DNA of 64,000 nt from NCBI RefSeq assembly GCF_004337985.1, contig NC_043740.1:1095080-1159079 (forward strand), written 5' to 3'. A program made the position numbers and the translations under genes. The stretch's first letter is position 1, and every line of letters starts with the position of its first letter. Positions 12,901 to 24,389 of the stretch are shown piece by piece. The stretch is from Pyricularia pennisetigena (Eukaryota; Ascomycota; Sordariomycetes; Magnaporthales; Pyriculariaceae). Below the pieces are notes generated by a model. It did no database searches, was not told where the DNA came from, and saw nothing but the letters and a program-made list of their open reading frames with translations.

Positions 12901-13489
12901 TACGATAAGAATCGCAAGGCGTGGGGACGCTTAAATACCGTTAAACATTCGTTTTGCTTAAAGGTTAAAAGGTGCGATATCCTTGTTCGAAATAACGTTA
13001 TTTCGAATTACGCCTGTATAATAGGTAAATATAGCAACGATTTTAACATAGTTTTACAAGGGGTTATAAAAGGCTACGCAGCCCCGTTGGAAGTAAAATT
13101 AAATAATATAAATCCCGAAATTACGAAAATTATAGAATTCACACCAATTCGGAACCGGAAGAAAATACGGTAACGGAAAAGTTAAATCCCGAACAAAATA
13201 CGGAAATAGCCGTAAATTCACCTGTAACGCAGAAATTTAGCGGTAAAAACCCTGAAAATCCACGTAAAATTGGGCCCCGTAGGCCCGGCATACCGCTAAA
13301 TAACACTTTTATGCAGTTTAATATAAAACGGACTATTTCCGAAAAAAGGGGGTTTCCCATATAAGAAATCCGTTGTTAAAACCTCTTTTATTATCGGATT
13401 TAAAACGGGCCCCTGTAATTTACCTCCTTTAAAACCTAAAACGGATTACGCACGGTTAATTAACCCCTAAAAAAGACGAAATTACAGGT

Positions 13490-14250
13490 AATTGTGACGA
13501 AATCCAGGCCCAAAAAACCCTGTTATGGGACAGACGTTTGGGGTATATAGGGTTATTATTGCTAAAAAAAACCGTTAAAATTACAAAAAGTTTACCTAAT
13601 TTCGACAAAATTGGGACAATTACCTATATTGCTTATATTAAAGCCATTTCTGGTAGGCGTACAAATAAACTCGCACTCCTTATACCCCCTAATATTTTCG
13701 ATTTTATAAAGGGTAATATAGTGACCCTTAAACCTAATCCTTACAATAAAAAACCCGTATTTTTATTATTAGTGGACCGAAAATTACGTTTTCGGTGGTT
13801 TATCCCATTAAAAAAGAAAACCGGACCTACGGTTTTAATGGTTATTAAAGGTTTTTTTAGGGTTTTAAAGGTTACGTACGGGCGTTACCTTTTAAATTTT
13901 TATTTCGATAGGGGGTACGAGGTTAATGTAAACCTTTAATATTGGTTTATAAGCAAACGTGTTAATTTTAGCATTTCGAATCCTTATAACCACGGCCAAA
14001 ACGGATTAACGCAACGGTCCGTTGGGGTTATTTAGGATAAGCTTCGGTTTACCGTTATAGCGGCGGGTTTATTATTATATTTACAATGTTTTTATTACTT
14101 GCCGTGATTAATTTAATTAACCGTACAGCGGTAATTAATAGGGATTTAACACCCTACGAAAATATTATTATGAATTCCAACCTGGATTACCGCATAAACC
14201 CAGTTTAGGGTATTTTCGGGTTATTAATATTGTATATTAGGTTATTATAC
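13490..14250 (+). pseudogene. Copia integrase relic
   Basis: It begins with a WDRRLGYIG segment (family: W-H-x-R-L-G-H-x-G) at about 13527. The zinc-binding Cys positions read as Tyr or Ile (TYIAYIKAISGRRTNK), consistent with G-to-A changes. The catalytic core shows LLLVDRKLRFRWFIPLKK (first Asp) and NFYFDRGYEV (second Asp). The third motif is SNPYNHGQNGLT near 13978; the Glu expected in TERS reads Gln here, while the copy at 19050 keeps TERS. The 13538-13939 frame is the longest open part. Confidence 0.75.
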
Positions 14251-14252
14251 CG

Positions 14253-14639
14253 TTGGAAAAACGCCAAAAACTTAATAAATTGGTTTCCGGCACTGAAACG
14301 GTAAAACTTTTAACCCATTTATCAAATTTTATAACGTTGGTTTACGTACCCGTTAAACGGGCCATATATATAACCTTAACCGTAAAAATTATAAAAGGTA
14401 TAACCGCTGAAAATTTGGTTATTTCAGGGGAAACGCTACAAATTTCAAAGGGAGAAAATACAGATTTAAAGGGAGATTTTAATTTTAAATTTGAAACAAA
14501 AATTAACAGCGTTCCAACGGATAACTATCCCCTAAAAAACCCCAAAAATACAGGGCATTTACCACCTGTTACAGGGCAGCTACCACCCGTTACAGGGTAT
14601 TTAAACCCTGAAAATACGGTGCCCGCCAGGTATGTATAA
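14253..14639 (+). pseudogene. Copia integrase-RT linker segment
   Basis: A 128-residue open segment between integrase and RT. It ends in a short repeat-like stretch TGHLPPVTGQLPPVTGYL. From base 14397 to 14644 it is identical to 19456-19703 of the next Copia copy, although the sequence on both sides differs at many positions; see findings. Confidence 0.6.
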
Positions 14640-14929
14640 CCTACCGTTCGCCCCCCAAAACTTATAACGGTAGCAGTATTTAATCCAAAACCTAAAACAA
14701 CGGAGGTTCCGGTGTTTTCAACACTTAAAATACAAAATATAAAATTAAATTCGCAGTTCGAAAACCCAAATCTAATAAATACAAATTACGTGCATTATTT
14801 TTGTTTTCAAACCAAAAAGAAAATAAAGAAAAAACCCATTAAAAATGGTCAACCAAATAATTACCAATAGGCCTTGACTAGCCCTGAGAGTACCAAATAG
14901 CTAGCTGTTTTAACGTTCAAATTCGACCA

Positions 14930-15549
14930 AATCGTTACTGCAAAAACCTTCCGTTTCATCCCAAAAATTAAAATGCCTACAGGCCGTAAATTCGTTTTTA
15001 CCCGGCCGGTATTTAAATTAAAAAAGGATAAAAGTATTAAGCCTATAAAATATAAAGCTAGGTTTGTTATTTAGGGCTTTTTACAGGTCGAAAACCTAAA
15101 TTATATCGAAATTTTTGCTAACACTAGTTTACCACCTACCTGGCGTATACTAATTAATTATAACTAATGCACAAAATTGGGAAATAAAACAAATCGATTT
15201 TATCGGTGCGTTTTTAAATAGTGACCTTACCGACGTAAATATATATTTGCAAATTCCAAACGGTTTTAACGAATGGGCAAGAAAATGTAACTTTACCACC
15301 GCTAAAACTTTAGTGGAAATGGGTTATAACCGGACAAAATTGCAGGTTATACAGTTGGAAAAGGCGTTATATAGTTTGAAACAGGGTTTAAAAAAATGGC
15401 AAAACAAATTTAAAACCCTATTTTTTAAAAAAGGTTTTAAACCATTAATCTCTAATCCCGCTGTTTTTTATAACGTTAAATCCAAATATTCTATCGTTAT
15501 TTTCGTAAACGACTACCTGTTAATAGGTCCTAAATTGCAATGTATTTAG
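14930..15549 (+). pseudogene. Copia reverse transcriptase relic
   Basis: It reads KYKARFVI*GFLQVENLNYI, then IKQIDFIGAFLNSDLTD, IYLQIPNGFNEWA, LEKALYSLKQGLKKW and FVNDYLLIGP. These are the ordered Copia RT blocks. The catalytic Y/F-V-D-D motif reads F-V-N-D in this copy and F-I-N-D in the copy at 48853: the first Asp is Asn, one G-to-A change. Stops at about 15073 and within the block 15120-15170 also kill the frame. Confidence 0.85.
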
Positions 15550-16470
15550 GATTTAAAAGCCCGTTTTAATAAGGTATACGCGTTGGAAAATAGGGGCCCT
15601 GCAACCTATTTTTCAGGCGTTTAAATTATAAAGGATAGGCCTAAACGCTTATTTCGGCTCCATTAAAGTCAGTATATAAAGGAAATATTAACAACGTTCG
15701 GATTTACTAATTGCAAATTGGTATTTATTCCCTTATAACCGGGTGTGCTAAAATATAGCGGGGGTAAGCCCGTAAATCCGCTGGAAGTCAAATTATTACA
15801 CCGTGTTATTGGCATTTTTATATATTTAATGCTATTAACGCGCCCGGATATCGGTTTTACGGTTTAGTGGTTTTTACGTTTTTTAACAACAGCCATTGAA
15901 ATCCATTTAACGGTAGTTAAAAACCTATTACGTTATTTAGCGGGTATTAAATCCTTATTTATTTATTACGGAAATAAAGTATTTAAAGCCGAATTACCAC
16001 CCAATTTATTAATAGGGGGTTTTAAAGGCCTAAAATTACTGGGTTTTAGTAATAGCGATTTTACCGGGGCTAAGGAAAGTTTAAAATCCATTTACGGATA
16101 TTTGTATACCCTATTTGGGGGCCTTATAACGTGGAAATGCAAAAAAGCTAGTATTATAGCTTTAAACATTCCAAAAGCCGAAACCGATACCTTAGCGGAA
16201 ACCCTTCGTGAAGCACAGTGGTTTAAAAGCTTATTTATAAAGATTGGACTACCTATAAAAGGTTTTATTGCAATATTTGGAAATAATACAGGTTTTATAG
16301 CTAACGCACATAACCCTACGCACCATTAACGTATTAAATATACGTTATTAAAATTTCACTACGTACGGGAGTTAGTTACAAAAAGATTAGTGACCTTAAA
16401 GTACCTGGAATTCAAACAAATGCCCGGTAATGGCCTAATAAAATCTTTAACGTTTCCAATTTATAAGGTT
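15550..16470 (+). pseudogene. Copia RNase H relic
   Basis: It continues the RT frame with RPDIGFTV*WFLRFLTTAIEIH, KNLLRYLAGIKSLFIYYGN, LLGFSNSDFTGAKESLKSIY and LYTLFGGLITWKCKKASIIA. This matches the Copia RNase H pattern (family: D-x-D-W/F-A-G ... S-x-x-G-Y ... W-x-S-K-K-Q). The 16102-16329 frame covers the last part including EAQWFKSLFIKIGLP. Stops at several points. Confidence 0.8.
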
Positions 16471-16779
16471 TTTTTAAAGCTTATAGGGTTTAAACCCTTA
16501 AAAGTTTAGTTTTTACCTAGTGAATTTTAGGGCATTTAATTAGTTCGTTAGCTAATTACCCATTACATTTCCTTTGTTTGCAAATATTGGGTTTTTGTTA
16601 GCCCAATACCGGGCGTATTACCCGAATTTACCCTGTACAGGTTGATTAATAAGCGTTTAATACCGAACTTATACCAGAAGTTGAATTAAAATTGAAAAAG
16701 CTCGTATTTTGGGCGATTTACGCATTCGAAATACCTTATATAATATGCCTAATTTGGACTGTTACCAACGAATAGCCAA

Positions 16780-16855
16780 ATTAGCTACCTGATTTTGTAG
16801 TTAATTCCGTGGGTTAATATTATGTAAGTCAGGGGTTCGAATCCGGGGCTTGTCA
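16780..16855 (+). other. tRNA-like / Pol III B-box sequence in the Copia 3' region
   Basis: A perfect B-box GGTTCGAATCC lies at 16834-16844, preceded by a weak A-box-like TGATTTTGTAG at 16790. The minus-strand Copia copy keeps a better A-box (TGGCTCAATAGTTAG, 47580-47594) and a B-box (47540-47550) about 30 nt apart. The surrounding sequence folds only partly as a tRNA (5 of 7 acceptor pairs in the minus copy), so this is a tRNA-derived relic and not a tRNA gene. Confidence 0.5.
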
Positions 16856-17044
16856 CAATTTTGGGGGTTTTTTCCAATTCGGGGGTTCGTCCATTTCGGG
16901 GGTTACAGGTCGGTACATAGGGTTTAATTATCCTGGGGGTTTATATGGGGAGTTCGAGTCGGGTTGGGACATAAGGGGGATTTTTTTTTTTAGGGTTTTA
17001 TTTTTTTATATATTTGTTTTTTCTGATTTTATGTGAGTAGTAGC

Positions 17045-17057
17045 AAAAAAGAGGGGG
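17045..17057 (+). other. Copia polypurine tract
   Basis: AAAAAAGAGGGGG directly before the TG of the 3' LTR, the normal position for plus-strand priming. Confidence 0.8.
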
Positions 17058-17614
17058 TGTTAATTATATAGGTTATTAAGCATGTAATGGGTCCACTTCT
17101 GTTTGTATATAAGCCACAATAAATAGTGCCGAAATGGGGTTTTTGAGGTTGTTAGATTTTCTATTATATTTTGTATGTTGCAGGAGTTGCGATTTAAGGT
17201 TAGCGAGTGGGGTTTCACCCTATACCGCGTTTAATACCCACCCTGCATTTACGAATTAACTACCCTGTACCGGGTTGAAAATTTCACCAAATTAGCAAAT
17301 TAGTGCGAACCCAGAGATGGTTTGTATGGAAATGAGGGTGTTTTTTCAACAACGCATATAAAATAGTTTTTCGGAAAATCGTGTGCGGTACCGGAACGTT
17401 TTCTGGCGTGCGGGCCCCCATTTCGATGTCGGAGAGTATATAAGGGAGACAAAGCAAAATTTCCCCCACCAATGAATTAAATTTATTAATCCAAAAAATA
17501 GTGAACAATATAGTGCATTTGAACCCTGTAATTACAGGCTTTTACGACGCAACTAGCACCACGTCGCACTTAGGCTAATGCCTAACCCCCTGTTAGCAAC
17601 CCATATTGTTAACA
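17058..17614 (+). repeat. Copia 3' LTR
   Basis: 557 bp, TGTTAATTATATAGG...TGTTAACA. Immediately followed by Copia gag/protease sequence of another copy and not by a matching target duplication. Confidence 0.85.
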
Positions 17615-20410
17615 ATTTCAAAATTAAAACGAAGCCTGGACGCGGCGTAGAAGGGACCTTTAACCCTTGGAAATTAAATTACCCTATCCTATACAATACA
17701 GGTAACACGCGCTATATTTTTGCAAATAAGCAGTTTCTTACCGATTGTACCCCCGGTTTTACAGTTAGAATCGGTACAGGAGCTGGCCCTGTCAGGCCTG
17801 TAAATACCGGAACTGTAAAAATATAAATCCGTTACGGCCAAAAAACTGACAAATTAAAAGAAATTACGTTAAATAACGTTGTATATATCCCCTTGTTTGG
17901 AATAAATATCATTATTGGTTTTATACAGTATAATATAGGCGACATATTATTAGAAAATACCCTGTACGATCAAAATTGCAAAGTGTAGGGACGTTTAAAT
18001 ACCGTTAAACATTCGTTTTGTTTAAAAGTTAAAAAATGCGATATCCTTATTCGAAATAACGCTATTTGGAATTACGCCTATATTATAAGTAAACATAATA
18101 CCGCTTTTAGCATGGCTTGAAGAGCGATTACAAAAAGCTACGCAGCCCCGCTGGAAATAAAATTAAATGATATAAGCCCTAAAGGGGATCATAAAATTTA
18201 CACCGATTCGGAACCGGAAGAAGATACGGTAACGGAAAAACTAATTCCCGATCAAAATACGGAAATAACCGTAAATTCACCTGTAACGCAAAAATTTAGC
18301 GGTAAAAACCCTGAAACCCCACGTAAAATTGAGCCCCGTAGGCCCGGCACACCGCTAGGTAACCCTTTTATACAACCTAATATAAAAGGGACTATTTCCG
18401 AAAAAAAGGGGGTTTCCCATATAAAAAATGCGTTGTTGAACCTCCTTTATTATCGGATTTAAAGCAGGCCCCTATAAAATACCTCCTTTTAAGGTTTAAA
18501 CGGACTACGGACGACTGTTTAACCCCTGAAGAAGACGGAATTACAGGTAATTGTAACGAAATCCAGGCCCAAAAAGCCCTGTTATAGCACAGGCGTTTGG
18601 GGCATATAGGGTATTACTGCTAAAAAAACCGCTAAAATTACATAAAATTTACCTAATTTCGACAAAATTAGGGCAATTATTTATATTACTTACGTTAAAG
18701 CCATTTTTATTAGGCGTACAAACAAAATCGCACTTTTTACACCCCCCAATTTTCTCGATTTTATAAAAGGTGATACAGTAACTTTAAAATTTAACTTTTA
18801 CAATAAAAACCCCGTATATTTGTTATTAGTGGACCGAAAATCACGTTTTCGGTGGTCGCTCCTATTAAAAAATAACATCGGACCTACGGTTTTAATGGTT
18901 ATTAAAGGTCTTTTTAAGGTTTTAAAAGCTACGTACGGGCGCTACCTTTTAAATTTTTATTTCGATGGGGGGCACGAGGCTAATATAAACCTTTGAAATT
19001 GGTTTACAAGCAAAAATATTGATTTTAGCATTTCAAATCCCTATAACCACGGCCAAAACGGACTAACGGAACGGTCCATTAAAGTTATTCCGGATAAATT
19101 TCGGGTTACCATTGTAGCGGCGGCTTTACCATTATATTTATAATATTACTTACTATTTACCGTATTAAATTTAATTAACCGTACAACGGTAATTAATAGG
19201 GATTTAATACCCTACGAGGAATATTATTGTCAATTCCAACCTGGATTACCGCACAAACCCAGTTTAGGGCATTTTCGGGTTATTAATATTATATACTAGG
19301 TTATTATACCGTTGGAAAAACGCCAAAAATCTAATAAATTGGTTTCCCGCATTGAAACGGTAAAACTTTCAACCCATTTATCAAATTTTATAACGTTGGT
19401 TTACGTACCCGCTAAACGGGCCGTATATAAAACCTTTACCGTAAAAATTATAAAGGGTATAACCGCTGAAAATTTGGTTATTTCAGGGGAAACGCTACAA
19501 ATTTCAAAGGGAGAAAATACAGATTTAAAGGGAGATTTTAATTTTAAATTTGAAACAAAAATTAACAGCGTTCCAACGGATAACTATCCCCTAAAAAACC
19601 CCAAAAATACAGGGCATTTACCACCTGTTACAGGGCAGCTACCACCCGTTACAGGGTATTTAAACCCTGAAAATACGGTGCCCGCCAGGTATGTATAACC
19701 TACTGTTCGCCCCCCAACACCTATAATGGTAGCGGTGCCTAATCTAATACCTAAAACAACGGAAGTTCCGGTGTTTTCAGCATTTAAAATATAAAATATA
19801 AAGTTAAATTCGCAATTCGAAAACCCAAGTTTAATGGAAATAGATTACGTGCATTATCTTTATTTTTAAACTAAAAAGAAAATAAAGAAAAACCCACTAA
19901 AAACGGTGAACCAAATAACTACTAACAGGCCTTAAATAACCCTGAAGATATTAAATAACTAACTACTGTAGCGTTTAAATTTGACCAGATCATTAAGCAA
20001 AAACCTTCCCTTTTATCCCTAAAATTAAAATACCTCCAAGCCGTAAACTTTTTTTCACCCGGCCGGTATTTAAATTAAAAAAAGATAAAAATAACAAAGC
20101 TATAAAATATAAAGCTAAGTTCATTGTTAAAAGTTTTTTACAGGTCGAAGGCCTAAATTATATCGAAATCTTTGCTAACATTAATGTTCCACCTACCTGG
20201 CGTATATTCTTACCTATAGCTAATACACAAAATTGGGAAATAAAACAAATCGATTTTATCGATGCGTCTTTTAATAGTAACCTTACCGACGTAAATATAT
20301 ATTTGCAAATTTCAAACGATTTTAACGAATGGGCCAAAATTGGTAACCTTACCACCGCTAGAACTTTAGTGGAAATGGGTTATAATCCGAAAGAATTGCA
20401 GGTTATATAA
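17615..20410 (+). pseudogene. Second plus-strand Copia polyprotein fragment
   Basis: Starts mid-gag right after the LTR and runs through protease (17690-17830, YNTGNTRYIFANKQ), integrase (18590-19270, with NHGQNGLTERS kept), the linker (19312-19698) and the start of RT (19990-20400, IKQIDFIDASFNSNLTD on the plus strand). It is cut at about 20411 by a minus-strand MULE left end. It has no LTR of its own. The linker shares a 248-bp identical tract with the first copy. RIP-type stops throughout. Confidence 0.8.
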
Positions 20411-20661
20411 AACGCTATTTTCAACGATATTTTCTTTTTTCAATATTTTGCGTAATTGTGGAATAATAAAGGAGTGTCGGTCGAAAAAAGGCCAAAAATA
20501 CCGCCATAAACGGCGAAAATCGACAAGTTGTCCTCAAACCTGAACCAAAACGTTCTTTGGATGGACCCACAGGTACATTGCAAAACCGCAATTGAGCCAC
20601 GAAGTGGAGCGAAGTGGATCAATTGTGGAGTTCTGTGCTTTAGGGATGAGCCCTGAGACTA
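20411..20661 (-). mobile_element. Solo left end of the MULE-like family
   Basis: About 250 bp homologous to 2258-2494 but inverted, ending CCCTGAGACTA at 20661. It stops at the same internal point (GCGTTT before the body) where other copies change sequence, and it truncates the Copia RT. A GC-rich repeat abuts its terminal base. Confidence 0.7.
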
Positions 20662-20775
20662 CCGCGGGCTCCCATCAACCCGCCAAAAAATCCCGTGGGC
20701 AATTACGGGCCCCTGCCAAAAACCTGTAGGCTGGTGGGCCGGGCTAGGTTAAACCAGTTTTCGGGTTTTGGAATG
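20662..20775. repeat. GC-rich dispersed repeat (type II)
   Basis: Contains GCGGGCTCCCAT, a CCCGTGGG...ACGGGCCC pair, GGGCCGGGCTAGG and a GTTTTCGGGTTTTGG tail. The same blocks occur in the same order at 43636 and, inverted, at 61330 and 62860. It stays GC-rich inside AT-rich DNA. Confidence 0.65.
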
Positions 20776-22551
20776 TTTTAATTATAGTATATTTGCTATA
20801 TTGGATAAATCAATTAATGATTATAGGATATATGTTATTAGTCCTAAATACTATATAACTTTTAATATTTATTTATTATAGCATTTCCCGGACCACGTAT
20901 AATTATATAATCCCCTTTTAACGTAACCTCGTTTCTATCGGTCGGTAATTTCCTTGGGCAAATACCGTTAGGAGTGGTGTAACCCTACCTAATTTCCCTA
21001 ATACGGGCCCAACCCTTTGGTTATAATAACGTGTTTAATCACGTAATTTCGGGATACGAGAGAAAAGTTTTAATACATTTATGCGGATGCGAAAATGATT
21101 ACAAATTCAAATAAATGCTTATATAAAAATACTGTTATTTTATTGTATTTCTTTCCGAATTGCAGCAATTCTATAATCTCTATTAGTATTATGTTTATTA
21201 ATATATAATGCAATTTTTCGTCGGCTATACAGATAATTATATTTTTATTATTACCAGTAAAAGCTTTTGCGATATTAAACTTGGTATTATATTACAAATA
21301 CAATTATAATAATCATTCTTTAACATTTTTTAAACTCTTTAAACCCATTTCCTTGCACCACATTTAAAATTCCTCCAATTTGTTTACTTTATAATCCGAA
21401 ACTTTTCTATCGTTTATTATCGACTATTAATATTTAGAAATAAAACTTTTATTATCTTTTATTACCATTGTTTTCGTTGGAACCCAGGCTTAATGCTGGT
21501 ATGTTATTATCATTATTATTTTATCTACAATTTGATGCTTTTAAAAGCAATGTAGTAAATGTTTTATAAATTATAAACTGAACAGCTATTATACCAAGGC
21601 TTTTTGCCGCAAAATTGGTTTACTAACAATTGAAAGGCTTATTAAGCTACTGCTAAAAAGGTGTTAATATTATAAAGGAATGGATGGAAATACGTTTATT
21701 ATTATAAATTTAATCTTGCTACAAGATATTAATTGTTTTTTATAGGTTTGTGCAAAAGCAGGGGTAAAAGGTGGGAGTTGCAACGATTAATTGACTTCTA
21801 AGGCATAATATTTATAACTAATATGCCGCGTACTTAGGCCAAAAACCATTTTTTATTACCGTATATATGTACGTGGGCTTTTACCAACGTATTTATTCGC
21901 GGGTAATAATAGGTAATGATATATTTTTGCTAAATAACTTGTTAAAATAAACTTATTTCATCTTTTAAACGATTTCTGATTGCCACGGCCAGGCATACAT
22001 TGGAAAAACGCAATACGTTAGGCCCTATCAACGAAAATTTTAACTTTAAAAAAAACAAATTATAATTAACGACGCGTTAAAAAGGGGCGGTTCAATCCGA
22101 ATTTAGTGAACCTTTCGCACGCCTTGGGCCAAACGTAACTGGTAAATAAAATGGTAATTTTAAAACTTGGACGAATTTTTAATAAATGGACGAACACCGT
22201 TAATAATAATAACAATTTACAATTATTACGATATTTTGAAACTCCTTTTGGAATAATGCGAAAAATACCGTCGCCTTTAAAATTTTCTACTTTTACATAT
22301 TATAATAGTTAAATATATTAACGCGAAAACCATGTTAATATTCGTTTCGTTCCATTGTTTGTTAAAACTACTAAATTTAAACGGGTTAAATTTATGTAAT
22401 ACCCGCGGCGCAGGTATGCTACGGAGGCGTTAGAATTTAAGGCCTTGCCACGTTTTTAAAAGGTTGCTAACCGCTGTTCTTCACGTGCAAATTAATTTAA
22501 ACTGTAAACAAAACTGGATTATTAATAAACTTGTTTCCAATTAACGTCTGG
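20776..22551. other. AT-rich DNA without recognisable gene
   Basis: Low-GC, stop-rich sequence lying between a GC-rich repeat and a decayed pogo element. No frame longer than background and no motif I can name. Probably decayed transposon. Confidence 0.4.
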
Positions 22552-22553
22552 TG

Positions 22554-24387
22554 CCCCCTGCTTGGCTCCCCCCCCCCCCTGTTCGGTACCCCGAAAATCT
22601 AACAACGAAATACCTATTTTTATAAACTGATTCAAATATAAAACTGTCAACGATCAAAAATACAACCGTTTTCAGGTTGTTCCGGTTTATTAACATCTTT
22701 TTCATCAGTCAAAAGGTCCAAATTTTTTATATTATTTTCCTGCAATCCAATGATATTTTATTTATTAGTTAAAAACTCGTTTAGATCCGGAATTACACTC
22801 TTTTTTTCAACCGGCCGTATTGTTTCCAATTATGTTTCCAATAAATTAACTTTTTGCTGGGCGTTAGCCAAAAATGTACTTTTAATTTCGAAACTTTTTT
22901 AAATTTTTGCAAATAAAAAACGTGAAACAGCATTGCTTTTATTGGATTGGGAAACTTTTTACAATTAAAATCGAATATTTCGGGTCATTTTAAGGGTTTT
23001 CCAAATAAATAAAGACGGGTCGTTCATTTTTCAGGTTAAATTCTCCTGTCTTTTATCCCTTAATAAACCATTATTTTTATTTTTTATAACGTTAGCGTTG
23101 CTATCTTTTAACAAAAAAAGGCTTAAAAATGATTTAACCAAATTTACCAGCCATAAACCCGTTATACGCCACCCAAATTAAAGATTTTTTGCTGTAAATG
23201 TTTTCAATTTGGTTATATTATAGCAGAAAAGGAAATCTCATTTTCCAACAATTATTAAACGGTAAAATTAGTTAATAAATCAAAATTAACGTCGATAAAC
23301 CCTTTTAACGGCCCAAAACCCGATAAATCCAATGGTTGGGGAACGTGTAACGAATAAAGGGGTAAATATACGAATTAAATATTACTTTGCAAATCAAAAA
23401 ATACAAATTCGTCCGTTATATATAGTTTATAACCGTCGAAAATTAATAACCGCTTTTAAGGGGTTTAAAACTGGGTATACGGAACGAATCTTTTTTTAAC
23501 TATTCGATAACCGTTTCGTTATTTGTCCACCCGTTTTCAGTTATATAAAATTACCAATTATCGAAAAAGTTCAAATCCGTTGGAAACTATTATTATTATA
23601 CGTTTTTTCTTCTAAATATAACTAAAATAGGGAAAATAATACCCGTAACCGATATATATTCGATTGTAGTTATCCAACCCCGCGTTCCGGGCTTTTTTCG
23701 CTTTAACGGCCGAATTGCGTTAAAATTTTATGTTAGGCCATTAAACTTTTTACTTTTCATTATACCGATTTCGTCCATATTTCACCCATTTTCCGGTTTA
23801 ATATTATTAATAACGGGGTTAATTATATAAAACCACCAAAATTTAATTATTTCCGTAATAACCCTATTAACCCGGCCGTTTTTTATTGGACGGGGTTTTT
23901 GGGTTTTAAAAATTGGATAACGAACCAAAAAACGGGTTATCCAACGTTTTCCAAAACTTTTTATTTCTCCGGCGGTTTAAAAACTTCGTTTGGTAAAAAC
24001 ACGTAATTTTTAATACCTTAACGGAAACTTTAAAATTGTTTTAGTAAATACTCAATTGAGTAAAGGTTTTTTTTATTCCGTAAAAAGCCTTTAAAAAGGG
24101 TTTTATGTTTATTTATAAGGTGAAACACTTTGAAATTGATGTTGAAATATAAATTTAGGTATTCCCCATTTTCCGGAGGTTCTTGCAATTGAATCGCCAT
24201 TATTGACGTCGTTAATTGCAAATATAAACTGATTTTCGGTGTATTGTTTTATTGGAGAAAGGAGAATGAAAAACAGAAAAAAGTAAATCCAAAAGTGAAA
24301 AATTGGTCGAGATATTTATAAAAGAACATGAGAGGTGAGCGTGGCTGTACAGTTATTTTTGGGTGCCGAACAGGGGGTACCCGACGT
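22554..24387 (-). mobile_element. Decayed Fot1/pogo-type transposon (family B)
   Basis: 1834 bp between TA dinucleotides at 22552-22553 and 24388-24389. The ends are inverted: left ACGTCTGGTGCCCCCTG, right CAGGGGGTACCCGACGT. The transposase is on the minus strand and badly mutated. The start reads KQYTENQFIFAINDVNNGDS (about 24220-24250) and the catalytic region reads NMDEIGIMKS near 23780. These line up with the intact transposases at 29835 and 33888. Left-end C-run at about 22568-22579. Many stops, consistent with RIP. Confidence 0.85.
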
Positions 24388-24389
24388 TA

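Larger units (their letters stand above)
9941..17614 (+). mobile_element. Full-length Ty1/Copia LTR retrotransposon (RIP-degraded)
   Basis: Two related LTRs in the same orientation (9941-10508 and 17058-17614) flank an internal region with gag, protease, integrase, RT and RNase H in Copia order, plus a polypurine tract directly before the 3' LTR. Total length about 7.7 kb. The LTRs differ at many sites, mostly C/T and G/A, as RIP would cause, so LTR divergence cannot be used for dating. The 5-bp flanks (AGAAT left, ATTTC right) do not match; either the duplication has decayed or the ends come from a recombination between elements. Confidence 0.8.
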
